Assembly (NCBI GenBank): GCA_039111635.1
Contig: JBCAQO010000014.1
Location: 992,001-1,056,000, forward strand
Length of the DNA stretch: 64,000 nucleotides
Direction of reading: 5' to 3'
Origin: Heterobasidion occidentale
Taxonomy: Eukaryota; Basidiomycota; Agaricomycetes; Russulales; Bondarzewiaceae
Both the position numbers and the translations under genes were made by a program. This document shows positions 49,264 to 61,173 of the stretch, one piece after another. Below the pieces are notes generated by a model. It saw only the letters and a program-made list of their open reading frames with translations, was not told where the DNA came from and searched no databases. Position 1 is the stretch's first letter. Each line of letters starts with the position of its first letter.

Positions 49264-49864
49264 TAGAGTTCGTGGGCTGCTGCTGAGCTTCTTTCGAGTA
49301 TATTTAAATCAGTATCGGATGCATTGGAAGCGAACTCGGACATGCGCACCAGATGTCATGACTATCGGCAAGATGCAGTAACTGCGGGCAGTGGGCACTG
49401 GACATCAAATGCTAATGTGTCTGGCTTTTATGGTGTTCCGAGTGCAGCACGCAGATCCGCAAGCTAAGAGAGCGCCCAAGGTAGACTAGAGGGGGGGCCG
49501 CCGTCGCCGTCAAGGCGCTGAACAGCGGAACGAAACATTGAAATTGAGGTTCTCCATTCTTGCCAAGTAGCGCGTCCGGTCACGCTGGTCTCTGGAGACC
49601 AGTGACCGCCAGTGACATTACGCTCACGTGCTAGCATGTCATGGCGGTGATTGTGCTCGCGTCCAACGCGCGACGGCCACTTTGAATTCGATGCTTCTCT
49701 TCATCTATGGCCCAAGCGATACTAGAATTTCTGTGCAGGGCACGCGTCTGGCTCCACCAGCCGTATAAAGTCAACAGGCATGCACACGCAGCTTCCCGGA
49801 CTCACGTTTTCCTTCTATCCCCCTCACAACAGACGTCGTCGACCTGGTCTTGGAAGCTAAAAAA
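49264..49864. other. Divergent intergenic region
   Basis: Promoter region between the membrane protein (-) and the cupredoxin-like gene (+). AT-rich TATATTTAAATC lies near 49299. No gene. Confidence 0.4.
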
Positions 49865-50801
49865 ATGCTATTCTCCCGTGCCGTTTTTGTGAGTCTCCTC
49901 TCCTCGGCCAGAAGTCAGTTTGAATTTCTCATCGTTGATGTGTCCGTCATACTTGAGAAGTGCTTGTTCACTGCGACCGCGGCTGCCGCGAGAGACATTG
50001 TGATCACTGTCGGGCACAACACCACCGGAAACGGCAGTACCGTCTTTCAGCCGCAACGCGTCACCGCTGGGCTTGGAGACACTGTCATTTTCAACTGTTT
50101 GTCCCCCCTTTCTCCTACTCGTCGATTTATTTTGCTCATTTTGCCCTATCCTTTTTTCCAGTCACGTTGGGCAACCACACCGCGACGCAGTCCACGTTCT
50201 CTTCGCCCTGCACTCCCGCGCATGACACAGACATTACTATCAATGGCTTCGACTCGAGCTTCCGCGACGCGGGCAACGGCACCGCGATCACCATCCTCAC
50301 TGTCCCCATGCTCCCGCAGAACGTGAACCAGACCATGTGGTTCTACGACTTCAACACGTGTGGGCAGGGCGGCGTCGGTGTGATCAACAACAACGAAAGC
50401 TCGAGCGAAACGTTGGCAGGTTTTGTTGTAAGTGCAATCATCACTCATTCATTTCTCGTGGTAGCCATTTTTAGGGCCTTCCATTCCCATCTCTCTTTAT
50501 CTTCTATCTTAGCTTCGTTCACCATTCATCTGTCCTAAAAATACTACCATTCCACTCTATCCTGACTTCTTTTTCCCATATCCAGCGTAACGCGATACGC
50601 CTAAACGGCACGTCCTCTTCGTCGTCGTCGTCGTCGGCTTCCGGCTCCGGTTCCAATACCCGAAGCGCATCTCAATCTGCACCGTCAGCGTCGCAATCGG
50701 CCAGCGGCACATCGTCTTCACCCGCTGCGGACCTAGCACGGGCGATGAAGCTCGGCGCATTGATTGCGGTGCCATTGTTCCTTGCCGGCGTACTCCTGTG
50801 A
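49865..50801 (+). CDS. GPI-anchored cupredoxin-domain extracellular protein
   Basis: Exons: 49865-49888, 49961-50096, 50162-50427, 50586-50801, 213 residues. A signal peptide crosses the first splice (MLFSRAVF, then CLFTATAAAA). The mature protein begins RDIVITVGHNTTGNGSTVFQ, with V..GDTVIFNFTLGNHTATQS as the metal-site strand (His in GNHTATQ), SPCTP, and a late WFYDFNTCGQGGVGVIN. A Ser-rich stalk (TCG codon run near 50623-50638) follows, and a hydrophobic tail (LGALIAVPLFLAGVLL) suggests GPI addition. Such 'extracellular serine-rich' cupredoxins are typical of fungal cell walls. Copper binding is uncertain because the full Cys-Met-His set is not evident. Confidence 0.88.
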
Positions 50802-51740
50802 GCATAGTGCGCGATGAAGGCCATATGCTGCGCTCGGGCGCGGCGCAACTCTATTCAAACTTTGGCCGCCGTGCGCCTCGATTTTTATTGTCTCGGACGG
50901 TCAATGCTCGCTCTCTTGACTATGTCTTTTACCCTGGTTCTCGCTCGCTATCCTCGCTATGTCTCATCGTCTTTCCCTGTCGTCGTCGATCGACCATCAT
51001 TTACAGGCTCTCCACTAGACCTGTCACCGGCCATTGTCAGAACACAGCTATCAATCATCCATCTCTATACTTCGTTTTGTTCTTGATTTGTTGTGATCGA
51101 TGTTCTTGGTGTCTCTGGCTTCCGTTGCTTTATATATCCATCGTACATTGGTGTTGTGCTTGTTGTCCGCTACGCATACAATCCATACATGAACGTTACG
51201 CATATATACCTACTTGGACTTCTAGTACGTGCCCGTGGCTCATGTCTGCTCACTATACAGTCAACATATCTCTTTGCTTGTGCGCCTCGTAATTACTGGC
51301 CATTTGCTATTTTTATGGTCATCTTTCTGTGTCAGCATCATGACATATCCGCATCGTGAGAAAATCCTCCTTGGCGCAGTTGTCCTAGGATTTCGAGCAG
51401 TGAGCCCACGTACCTTCAACTCTCACTTCCTCTCACCCTACGAACGAGAGCGCCCCGTAGGTCTCGACAAGCCATATCCAGATAGCGACGGAATTCTTGA
51501 ATTCTCAACCTCAAGTCACCTCCATTGTCTGCTGGTTAACTATGCCGACCGAGATTCAGAATCTCATAGTACAGCTGATTCTTGATGCATACGATGCTCG
51601 CTTTGCATCCCTCGGCACACACCCTGTCCAATCGAACAAGGTGACACCTCTCCATCCCACATCAAGAACACAGCTACTTCTTTGAGCCGGATTTAGTATG
51701 CTGCAGAGACAGCCCGATCTCACACATTGCTCCCGTGATC
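50802..51740. other. 3' flank and intergenic region
   Basis: T/C-rich sequence after the cupredoxin-like gene; no supported gene. Confidence 0.4.
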
Positions 51741-52128
51741 TTACCTGTGTACAACCTTCTCTGCGTCTCGGTCCAGTTGCTGCTGCACGAGGGCTTCGTG
51801 ACCTCCATCAGATGCCGCCTGCAGTGCGTTGGTGCAAAATCCTCCTTGTGCATTCACGTCAGCGCCTCGGTCCAGCGGCAGCCCTGCAACTGCTCCGTGA
51901 CTCTCGAGAGGCGCCTCGTGCACGCACACCAGGATTTCCTTGCGCATTTACATCCGCGCATCGGTCTAGGAGCACTCGCACGATCATTCGTGAGCCCCGC
52001 CCGCTAGGCGGTGCTGGCAGCGCATCTCTCCCTGCGCACCGATGTCTGGACTTTGGCCGACTGGAGCTATCATGACTGCGTTGTATTTCTCTCGATGTTA
52101 CATCACGCATTCCGCCACTGGGTCTCAC
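51741..52128 (-). pseudogene. Ankyrin-repeat fragment
   Basis: Minus-strand pieces in different frames read LDRGADVNAQGG, NALQAASDGGHEALVQ and VRVLLDRCADVNAQG, the repeating signature of ankyrin repeats (LLDRGADVNAQGG...NALQAAS..G). Stops and frame changes separate them, and no NACHT or other partner domain is visible nearby. This is probably a remnant of one of the large NACHT-ankyrin genes common in Agaricomycetes. Confidence 0.65.
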
Positions 52129-53475
52129 ACAACTCGCCTCACATCAAGCTTTCCGGGCTGTGTAGTCTGATATAAATAAACAGGCATGCTTGCTAATAGG
52201 TGCCTCCACAGATTTTGTGACGCCTTGTCCAGAACGGTCTAATCCCAACATAGGGCGCATTCATAGTGATTCTCGAGTCGTCTCCATCCCCGACAGGATA
52301 GAAAGTGCTTCCAGTTGCGATCTCTCTGACAGGGCTCAGATTTCATGACCTTCTCGTTCGTCGATGTTAATACAACAGATACCTTTTGGTCGCTCATCAT
52401 GTATCATCACTCGCATCAGTAACTTGGATGGTCAATCACCCTTTTTCGATTGAACTCGAAACACTCCTCACCGTCTGTGGGTCCTCGCCGAGTTGGCAAT
52501 GCCGGAGCTTTGTGTACATGTCTGGTCGTGACTGCCCACGCCCTCTGCCGTTCTGCCTGACCTGATCGTCTGATATCCTGCGGCCTGTTATCATGGCTAT
52601 CCTAGACGCGCCCTTATCCTCATCTGCGCCAAACGAACCCACAAAGCGAGCGACATCCCAGATGGAGGACCCACAGCTTAGCACAAGCCCAACAAACGAC
52701 TTGCCCGTTCCGTCCAAACACGAGTGGCAACAAATTGCTAGCTACGCAGTCCTTCTGGCCAACGGCAACTCCGTCGAGAAGCGGCCGAACTCGACCGCCC
52801 TCCTTCCGAGAAAGGCAATTCTTGTATTCGTCGCCACTCTGCCTGTGGCCACACCAGCGTACTGCATCGTAAGCTCAAAGGGAGTACCGTTTTGGGCATG
52901 GCGTCTCATCACGTTCGCGCCCGAGACGCCCTGCATGTGCCCTATCCCGTCGCCTCGCGATCGTGTGAAGATGGACGGTAGCGAGATGCGCGCGCAGGAG
53001 TGCCAGGGTCCAGATTTGCTTTCCTTTCGACTTGCCTTTTGCGGGAGCATGCGAAGTGCTCGCTTGGGACGTGGACACTTCGATGGGCTGTGGGTGTTCT
53101 GCTTCGAAATGTGGGGCAAAGTTTTCGGGCAAGTATAAAGCGCGGACGGCGTGCCCTGGACAGTGCGCTTCACGGCTTGGCTGCTTGTGCTCGTGCTCCT
53201 TCGTGCGTTTTTCGACGCCCTACGACTTGTCGTCCACTCGTGCTGGCTAGCTCTGGTCGCAGAGTGAGCTGAGGACTGCATCGTTTCGTGCTCGCGACTT
53301 CCCGACACCACTCTCGTTGGTACTGTCTCCTTCTCCATGCAATTCCCGTCCCTCCTTCCTCTCGTTCTCCAGCTTCTGAGTTTCGTCGTGTTTTTCTCGC
53401 GTGAGTTTCATCCTCTACCTGCGACCGTGTTTGAATGTGTCGCTCACCGCTGGACACAACGTTCTCAGAGCTTCC
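52129..53475. other. Uncertain region with long overlapping ORFs
   Basis: A plus-strand ORF (52593-53138) and a minus-strand ORF (52742-53338, 198 codons) overlap. Another minus frame contains ENFAPHFEAEHPQPIEV then SKGKSKGKQ-like composition that looks coding. I cannot choose a model and recognise no domain. Confidence 0.2.
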
Positions 53476-54087
53476 TATGGCGTCTGCATCGCCCGTACCG
53501 TACTTCGCGCTGCATGAACGTCGGATATGCATGTGGGACTGTCGAGAAGCCATCGTGGTGAGTCTTCAGTTGACTAGCCCCAAAATTGTTTTGTGGGTCA
53601 GAATTTGGCAATGGGTACTGATGTGGGTCCTTGTTTTTTTTCGTTTCTGCAGCCTACAGGCGCAGGCGTATCCAGTATTAATTCAAATTCTACGTCCTCG
53701 TCTTCATCACCTTCACCCTCCTCACCGTCGCCAAGCGTAGGATCAAAGCTGTTGGAACTTTTAGACCTGATCCTGGCCGCCTTATCCTCCCCTTCTTCCC
53801 CTTCCACTTCATCACCTTCATCATCGTCACCTTCCGTGGAATTGTCGTTGGCGCCCGCCGACCTTTCTTGTCCTCCTTCTCTAAAATCAGATCCCTCGTT
53901 GCCATCGCCCTCCGACGACGACGCGGAAAGCGCCCCGATAGGCGCGGTGATAGCTCCTGCAGTTGAGATCGACGATGTCGATAGCGAGCCCATACCGCAA
54001 TCGTCTTCGTCGTCACCGCCAACGCCAGACGAGCTCGCGCCGGGAAGCGAGGTGGAGAGCGGGTTGGAACGCACGGCCAGAGCGTGA
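53476..54087 (+). CDS. Ser/Pro-rich acidic protein, unrecognised
   Basis: Two putative exons, 53476-53557 (MASASPVPYFALHERRICMW...) and 53653-54087, are joined across a 95-bp intron with a GTGAGT donor and a TTTCTGCAG acceptor. The second exon begins PTGAGVSSINSNSTS and is dominated by Ser/Pro/Asp/Glu, with a short hydrophobic patch KLLELLDLILAAL. The opposite strand is also open over this interval (an acidic Gly/Glu/Asp-rich 176-codon ORF), because the low-complexity DNA is stop-poor both ways. The orientation is chosen from the splice sites only. Confidence 0.35.
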
Positions 54088-55618
54088 TTCACCCCACCAT
54101 CCGCTTGCGCGATTGGCCACCCCCCCAAAAAAAAGTCCCAGGAGCGCTCGTCTTTCCATCAGCTCTCCCATTCCCTTCTCTCCTGCATTCTCCCTCGCTT
54201 TCGCTTTCGTCTTGGTTCGTGCTATCGGACGCGTCCGCTCATACTACCCTACAACTCTTGTTTTTTCTTCACCTGTACGCCCTCGGGCCAGGCCGGGCTG
54301 TGCGCCGCCCTTGCTCGTCTTCCATTGTTCGCCCTTCGCCATTCGCCCTTCGCCTTCCACCGTTCGCCCGCATTTCTCCCACCCCAGCACCTTTATTTTT
54401 TATCCCGCCCGACGCCCTCGTCGTCCGGCGTCGACCTCGCCTATTCTTTTTTGGAGTGTAATACCCCGTGCATCCGCTTTGCGCTATCCTTATTCCGTTG
54501 TGTATTCCGCGGTCTCTCGTTCTCGTTCTTGATGTCTTGTCTTTCGTTTTCCTGTGGTACTGATACGGCGGCGAGCAGTGGTCCATAAGTAAGTTAGTAT
54601 GTTGGTCAGTTGGTTAGCATCTCTGTGTGTACTTTAGATATCTGGGGCCGCCGGGGTGTAGGTGTTTTGTCATCGGAACTGTACTTGTGTGTGCGAGTAG
54701 GATAGCTGAATCGTTATTGCGTGGTCTTGTCGAGATATACCAAGTTGAGATCACGTGCATACCTAGAGGTGTTCTGGTGCGCCAGTTGTCGGCCCGGCTC
54801 GTTTCGCAACTGCGAAGAGGAGTCGTTAGAGCCACGTGATGAACGATGGAGAGACAGAAAGTCGGAGTATGTGCGATAAATGCCGAGAGGAAGACCTGCG
54901 CGAGGCGCTAGAGCACCGGGCAGATCAACAACAATTTGCGAAAGGGCGGCGGGTGACCAAATCTTCTCAAGCACTCGAATTCGCGACAGATCGTCGCGCG
55001 CAGACACTGTGTCGCCGACTGTCACTTACATAGCACCTTTGAGGCGTCCGGCCGGGAAGCAGATGTATTGACGGCAGCAAGATGCACCTTGTTGGAGTGT
55101 TCGTTGAAGTCGTCCCTCGCTTTTCCTTTCCTACCTTTGGAGGGTACACGCCAAGCCAGGCTCTGATTTGTGCGGAATTGTTGCTGTGCTCTCGCATAGG
55201 TGCGAGTCGCCCTGACACAGAGATAAATAATCAGCAAGTCTATTCCGTATCCGAATAATAGGTCAACGGCATTCTATAGAAGCTCCGAGCCGAAGTTCTA
55301 ACAGACGCTCTTGTCTGCTTCGCAATAGTAAGTTAGAGTAAGCGTCGACGCTCTCCACACAGAGGCATCTAGGCCTGTAATCGATAGTCTAGGAGTAAGC
55401 AAACACGTTGCACGAAAATGAAAATGGAAGGAAAAACGCAGCGGTGAGCTAGTAGGGAGCGGACCCGACGAGAAGGCGCTACGGTGGGCGCACGTCCATC
55501 GGGACATGGGACAGGTGACAGAGCCCCCCACCAGTCACACCACATGACCCTACCCCGCAGCCAACGCACACCCCACGACGCCGCACAGTCTATAGTCTAT
55601 AGCCCTCCTCCGTCCCCA
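54088..55618. other. Intergenic, no supported gene
   Basis: C/T-rich stretch 54130-54560, then mixed sequence with short ORFs. Nothing recognised. Confidence 0.4.
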
Positions 55619-56826
55619 TCACGCCCTCTTTCCCTCCCCCACCAGCCTGCCCCGTTCCCTCTCGCGCACCCCCTCTGCGATCGTCTCTCTCCAAAAATCA
55701 ACCGGCTCGCTCGCATTCGCGACGCAACCCGCAACCTGCCACTCGTGCCACCACGAGCCGTAGCGCCCGGGCACGAGCAGCAGGCGCTCCTCCGTCCTCT
55801 GCAGCGCCTCGACCAGCCGCCATATCGTCGCCTCCCGACACCGCTCCGCCCCCCTCTCCTCCTTCTCCTTCTCCCTCGCTGCGCCCTCGTCCTCGCCCGC
55901 GGCCCCGTCGTCGAAGATCCCGCGAGGCGGTGCCGCGCGGGCCGAACAGCGGCAGGAACGCGCCGACGACGACGCACGCGAGCGGGGCGCGCGCGCAGCA
56001 GCTGCTTGATATCCTGCACGAACGCGGCGTCGTTGTCCTCGTTCGCGTCAATCTGCCGCGCGACGTGCAGGTGCGTTAGCCGCGGGAGCGCGCCGAGGTG
56101 CGCGAGCAGCGCGCGCGGCGCGAGGAACAGTTCTGCGGGCTCACCGAGCCGTAGGTGCGTGAGGCCCGCGAAGAGCGCGGACGCGGCGCGCGGGGTGCAC
56201 AGGGGAGGGAGGGGCGTGGTGCGTGCTGTTGTTGGGGGGAGGAATGCGGACCAACGCCGGCTGGCGTCGGGGTCGTCGAAGTAGCCGATCGTGAGGTGGG
56301 TCGGGGCGGCGGGCGAAGAAGCCGCCGGGAAGTTGTCGGGCTTGAGGAGGTCCGAGACGAAGGCGCCGGGAAGCGCAAAGGTGTGCGCGCCGGTGCATGC
56401 GCGCAGGATCGCGCGCACGGCCTCGTGCACGCTCGGAGGCGCATGCAGCTCGGCGAAGACAACGCGCTTGACGTGCTGGTGGAGGAACCCCGGGGCAGCA
56501 GAAGTGGCAGTGCGGGCGAAGTGGAGGATCGCGCGCGCGGTGGGGAGGAGGACGGTGCGGTAGAGGATGGTGTTGAAAAGCTCCGTAGTGCGTTTGGAGA
56601 TGAGCGCGAGGGGGGCGAGGTGGGCAGGTTGGACGACGGCGTATTCGAGGATGTCGATGATGAGCTCGTTGGGGAGGGGGAAGGTGGGGGTGGGGGTGGG
56701 GGCGGAGGATGTGACCCCGCACGTCGTGCTGCCCTGGGCTCCCCAGTCCGCGTCGGCGATGACGGAGAGTGCGCGCGGGCGCGCCGTGTGCAAAGTAGAA
56801 AGAATTGTTATGGTGGTCGGAGACAT
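55619..56826 (-). CDS. F-box-like protein, array member 1 (inverted)
   Basis: Starts MSPTTITILSTLHTARPRAL. The F-box-like region PLPNELIIDILEYAVVQPAH leads to LALISKRTTELFNTILYRTV. The conserved family segments follow: FLHQHVKRVVF, AILRACTGAHTFALPG, GLTHLRLGEP and ALLAHLGALPRLTHLHVAR. The C-terminal REATIWRLVEALQRTEERLL and PVDFWRETIAEGVRERER match the other three copies. Single exon. Two frame changes are needed, near 55984-55987 (after LLRARPA) and near 55932-55945, to reach the C-terminus, so it is either a damaged copy or affected by sequence errors. It lacks the RPIGxWxWP ending of members 2 and 3. It would act as a substrate receptor for an SCF-type ubiquitin ligase, if functional. Confidence 0.75.
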
Positions 56827-58112
56827 GGTGGACGCAGGAGTGGATGGAGCTGCGAGTGCCAGACGATGGAGGAGCTTGTGATAACGGATTTTTTTCTCTC
56901 TCTGGTTTTGCTCGATGCTGAGGTGGTGACACTGCGTCGGAGTTGCCGCTTTCGTCACCCGGCGGCTGCTTCCCGGCTCGTCCCGATTCCGACCTTGATC
57001 CTTGCGCGACAGGCCCCGAACCCCACGGCTCTCCCGTCGTCCCGTCATCCTCGTCGTCAGATTCGCCATTTTTTCTGTCGCTCGTGCGCGTCCAATCATG
57101 CCAATCGCCATTTGTGGACAACGTGATGATATATGGTGGCGCTGTCGTGGCTCGGGCAATTCTTGGGGCTCAGGACGACGCAATACACGCCTACTAGTCC
57201 CTAAGGGCACACACTATGAGCCGGTTCAACATGATCAATGATCTTCGCTTGTTCACTCTGCTTGGTTCTTCTGTGATCCTCATCCTGCCGATTCGAGGGC
57301 CTTTGGGTGGCCAACCGATATCTGCAAGGGAGATGGGCCTAGCTTCTTCCAGTAGGCCCTCGGCGGGTCGCGACCTAGCACGATAGGTCACTGAGTTATT
57401 ATAAGGTAAGGTAAGGTCGACGGGCCGTCCTTACGCCTCGCCTTGCGATAGATTTCGTGGAGCATCGTCTGGCGCTAGTTTGGTACTGCAGCACTGGTAT
57501 GCGATATTCCGCACCTAGGCTGGATCTCTTGCATACAGCAGAACACCTGCCAACGGCGTGGGCGCAGACACGTCGACCTCGGAGGCACACTGGGTTCGTT
57601 CTTCGGTCATCCCCTCCAAGTCGAGTACTGTAGGGCCCGTCGTCGACAGTGGCGGAAGGCGGGCGCCGAGTGTAGGTAGGTCCTGGTCATACGGATGCGG
57701 TCGACGAACGACGTCCCGTCCGCGTGCAGTATTCCGTCACTCGAGTGGGCGACGCCGCGCGTGCTAGAGAGCACGCACGCGGCGGTGGAAAATCGGGAGA
57801 CAACTGGAGTTGTCGGTCTTGTCGGCCGCATTCTGCGCTCTTTGACCTGCGAAGCGGAGTTGCTCTTGCTGTGATATCCAGATCCTTGTAATGAACAAGC
57901 TGATTTCTCAAGTGCATCGGGTGGCATGGCGTTATGCTCAGGAAGACACGGTCTTCGTGCTCCGGCGTCTAAGCTCAGAAAGGGGTGGGACCCATGTACC
58001 GGCGACGAAGTCTTCAAATGCTCATTGTCTGGACAAGATGAGCTTCAGGCATAAGTGTGGCGACGACCTGCCACGCTCTGCCACCTCCCGCCACTCCCAG
58101 CTTCCTGGAGGG
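56827..58112. other. Intergenic between divergent F-box-like members 1 and 2
   Basis: No supported gene. A short GGTAA repeat lies at about 57402-57418. A 136-codon minus ORF (57607-58017) has no recognisable content. Confidence 0.4.
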
Positions 58113-58119
58113 TATAAAA
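58113..58119 (+). promoter_or_regulatory. TATA box of F-box-like member 2
   Basis: GGTATAAAAGG lies 73 bp before the ATG at 58186 and 49 bp before an in-frame upstream ATG at 58162. Confidence 0.75.
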
Positions 58120-58185
58120 GGAGAACGACAGACATCTCAGACACGTATTCTTTTGCTCCACATGCGAGCACGCACGATCCTAAGT

Positions 58186-59256
58186 ATGCCCGATCGACAA
58201 GTGCAAGATACCACAGACAGAGGGCCACACCTGACCATCCCCCTCCCCATCGAGCTCGTCGTCGAAATTCTCGAATATACGCTAGTCAAACGTCACTATA
58301 TCCATGCGCTCGCACTTGTGTCGAAGCTGACCACCGAGCTGTACTACAAGCTCGTCTACCGCACCATCATCCTCCGCACCCCGCGCACTATCGAGCTCTT
58401 CGAGCGCACCGCAACAGACGCGCGGCAGGGCTTTATCCACGAGCACGTCAAACGCGTCATCATCATCCATCTCGGCTGGGCCTCCGAGGAGCTGTGCCAC
58501 GACGCGTGGCGCATCGTGTGCTTGTGCACCGGCGCGCACACGTTCGCCTTTCCTCACCCCTTCATCCCCTATTTTCTAAAGTGCCTGCACTCCGACCCCG
58601 GCAAACGCATCACGCGCTACACCCACTTCACGTTTGAGAAGTTCTTTGACATCGACTGCACGCAGCTCGCGACCGCGCTCCCTATCCCGTCCCCGCGCTA
58701 CCATCGGCCCAGCTTCTTTGCGCACCTCACGCACCTGCGCATCGGCGACCCTCACTCATGGTTCGTCGCCCCACGGGTGATCCTCGCGCACCTCGGCCCG
58801 CTCCCGCGCCTCACACACCTCTACGTCCCGCGCTGGCTCTACGTGTGCCTTGCGCATGACCCGCACGACGCCACGTTCGTCGACGACGTGCGCGCAATCC
58901 TCGCCGAGCGCCCTGCGCTCACGCACCTCGTCGTCGGCGCGGGCCTGTTCCTGTGCAAGAACAGATCCCGCAGGTGCGCGTACCCGCGCCACCCCGAGGC
59001 GGAGGAGCAGCAGCGCCGCGCCGCGCCGCTGTGGCGCGCGATCAAGGCGCTGCAGGAGACGGAGGCGCGGCTCCTGCTGGTGCGCGGGGACGTCGAGGGC
59101 GCGTGGTGGCGGGAGTGGGACGCCGGGGACCACGCCGCGAACGCGGAGGCGCCGTTTGACTTTTGGGCGGAGGTCGTCAGAGAGGGGTTGTTGGAGAGGG
59201 AGAGGGAGGCGCTGCCGGAGGCGGAGAGGCCTATCGGGAAGTGGCAGTGGCCGTGA
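58186..59256 (+). CDS. F-box-like protein, array member 2
   Basis: Intronless and intact, 356 residues from 58186 (MPDRQVQDTTDRG); the in-frame ATG at 58162 would add eight. F-box-like region IPLPIELVVEILEYTLV, then LALVSKLTTELYYKLVYRTI. Middle part: FIHEHVKRVIIIHLGW, CTGAHTFAFPHP, HLTHLRIGDP, VILAHLGPLPRLTHLYVPRW, ERPALTHLVVGAG. C-terminus: LWRAIKALQETEARLLLV, APFDFWAEVVREGLLERE, and RPIGKWQWP at the stop. The repeating HLTHLRI/PRLTHLYV pattern suggests degenerate leucine-rich repeats. Same orientation as members 3 and 4. Confidence 0.85.
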   Translation: MPDRQVQDTTDRGPHLTIPLPIELVVEILEYTLVKRHYIHALALVSKLTTELYYKLVYRTIILRTPRTIELFERTATDARQGFIHEHVKRVIIIHLGWASEELCHDAWRIVCLCTGAHTFAFPHPFIPYFLKCLHSDPGKRITRYTHFTFEKFFDIDCTQLATALPIPSPRYHRPSFFAHLTHLRIGDPHSWFVAPRVILAHLGPLPRLTHLYVPRWLYVCLAHDPHDATFVDDVRAILAERPALTHLVVGAGLFLCKNRSRRCAYPRHPEAEEQQRRAAPLWRAIKALQETEARLLLVRGDVEGAWWREWDAGDHAANAEAPFDFWAEVVREGLLEREREALPEAERPIGKWQWP

Positions 59257-59713
59257 GTGCTATAGCCCATAAGACCATTGAGTGCCTTTGCCGTTTATGC
59301 GGCTTTAAATCCGTGGTCATACTAATGCGAACAGACATGCTGTTTACAACATTCAGACGCCAAGTGAATTTCATTCCTATGTACAGTACATATCATGATA
59401 CTGTAACTGTTTATAGTACAGTACGGAAGCAATTCTTCGAAGTGCTCAATGCCAGTTCAATATCCAATGCCCCCGGCCTGATGGATCGTGATGCGTAACG
59501 TGATCTATTTTTAGCTCGCCGTGCCACCACGTATCCTCAGGTATCCTCCCACGACGTCGACGCGTTGTTGACCTGACCTTGCTTTAAAGCCTCAAACATG
59601 CCACACTCCCCAATTATGTTTGTGGCAAAGCCATCACTGAATACTACTTACTCTACACCACGATACTTATTGTCCCTACCCGTGCGTGTTTCGACGTACA
59701 CATCCCAGACAAC
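59257..59713. other. Spacer between F-box-like members 2 and 3
   Basis: AT-rich spacer with short ORFs only; contains the promoter of member 3. Confidence 0.4.
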
Positions 59714-60739
59714 ATGCCCGCACCCTTGAATGCCAACACTCCCTGGCTCCCCTCCGAGCTCATGCTCGAAATCCTCGAGATCGCCCTCATCGAGCCCCGG
59801 AACGCCACCAGTCTCGCGCTCGTGTCAAGGCGCACCACGGCGCTCCTCTACAAGCTGTTGTATCGAAATGTGATCCTCTCGAATCCAGGACGCGTCGAGT
59901 CCTTCGCCGGCATCCTATCGGCAGGGCGTGCACGCCCGGGATCCATACGCGACCATGTCAAGCGTGTTATCATCACCTTCGTTGATCACCCCCTGTACCC
60001 GCTGGTTACATGCTCCTTCATACGTTATATCCTCCACGTATGCACCAGTGCTCACACGTTCGTCGTACCTGGCATCATGAGCCACTCCCTCCTCGCGCGC
60101 AGCGATCCACCACAGATACGCGTCGTCCCGGCCTCCACGACCCACCTCACCCTGGGCCACTTCAAAGAAAGCGATCTCTTGGTCCGAGAGCCCTTGCCCC
60201 CCCTAGAACTCGCGCGCCCGCTATTCAACAACCTCACGCACCTGCGGATCGCGGACCCTTGGATTTTGTTCACGCCGCCGAGCACGGTGCTCGCGCACCT
60301 CGGGCCGCTTCCTCGCCTCACGCACTTCTATTTCGCGAAGATGGTCGGGAGAGGCGAGACGGACGAAGAGTGGTTCGTGGCAGACGTTGCCGAAGTCCTA
60401 CGTGCGCGCCCGGCCTTGAAACACTTCATCGTCGGTGCGTGCCTGCCGCTTACGGGCCACCCCAAAAAATCTGAGCTCGAGGTGTTCGAAGAGTGTGTCC
60501 GGATGTCAACGACGTGGACGTTGGTGAAGGAGCTGCAAAAGACGGAGAAACGGCTCTTGATTGCCCGCGGAGCTTTCAGGGGTGGGTGGCATAGAGAATG
60601 GAGCAAAGGAGATCATATCACGAACGGGGCAGAGCCGTTTGATTTTTGGGGAGAGACGGTCAAAGAAGGTTGGTTGCAAAGGGACAGAGAGATGTTGCCG
60701 GAAGAGGTAAGGCCAATCGGGAGATGGAACTGGCCATGA
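59714..60739 (+). CDS. F-box-like protein, array member 3
   Basis: Intronless, 341 residues, frame intact. WLPSELMLEILEIALIEP, then LALVSRRTTALLYKLLYRNV (F-box-like). SIRDHVKRVIITFVDH, CTSAHTFVVPG, TTHLTLGHF, NLTHLRIADPWILFT and TVLAHLGPLPRLTHFYFAK follow, then RPALKHFIVGACLPL. C-terminus: TLVKELQKTEKRLLIARG, EPFDFWGETVKEGWLQRD, RPIGRWNWP. Collinear with members 2 and 4 over the whole length. The target is unknown; sequence divergence between members is high outside the motifs. Confidence 0.85.
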   Translation: MPAPLNANTPWLPSELMLEILEIALIEPRNATSLALVSRRTTALLYKLLYRNVILSNPGRVESFAGILSAGRARPGSIRDHVKRVIITFVDHPLYPLVTCSFIRYILHVCTSAHTFVVPGIMSHSLLARSDPPQIRVVPASTTHLTLGHFKESDLLVREPLPPLELARPLFNNLTHLRIADPWILFTPPSTVLAHLGPLPRLTHFYFAKMVGRGETDEEWFVADVAEVLRARPALKHFIVGACLPLTGHPKKSELEVFEECVRMSTTWTLVKELQKTEKRLLIARGAFRGGWHREWSKGDHITNGAEPFDFWGETVKEGWLQRDREMLPEEVRPIGRWNWP

Positions 60740-61173
60740 ATGACGGGTCATGCAAAAGCATTCTCTGGTCGACTGGTCAATCTGTCGCGCTCTTTGGAAC
60801 TTCCGTAGTCTTCCCCTTTGTATAGCCGTCATGTAGTTTGCCTATTGGTTGATTGATCAAGTCTCTGTCACTCCATTACGATTGGACTAAAAGACAGTTG
60901 CTGCGCTCGGGTGCTCTAAGTTGTCCAGTCACTTTGGATCGAGGACTTGTTCGAAATCAAAGAGATCAGTCCTGCGTTTCATTGTTTGGCCTGCACGTTC
61001 TCTTGAAAGCCAACAATTCATTGTGGCAAACATGGAGCTCAAACAAGGCGAATGTTCATCCCTGTGGCATTGGGTGCGCGGCATCGCTGTAAAGTAAACA
61101 GAAGCAAAGAAACACTGAATAAATATCAGAGAGTCATCATACCCACCCAGCACCACCGATATTTCCTCTCATC
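60740..61173. other. Spacer between F-box-like members 3 and 4
   Basis: No supported gene; promoter of member 4. Confidence 0.4.

Noticed and set aside
53598..54128. 176-codon acidic minus-strand ORF
   Set aside because: It is the complement of Ser/Pro-rich low-complexity DNA, with no splice support or recognisable motif. The plus-strand model was kept at low confidence instead.
57402..57418. GGTAA repeats as telomere-like or centromeric sequence
   Set aside because: Only three short units and not the fungal telomere repeat.
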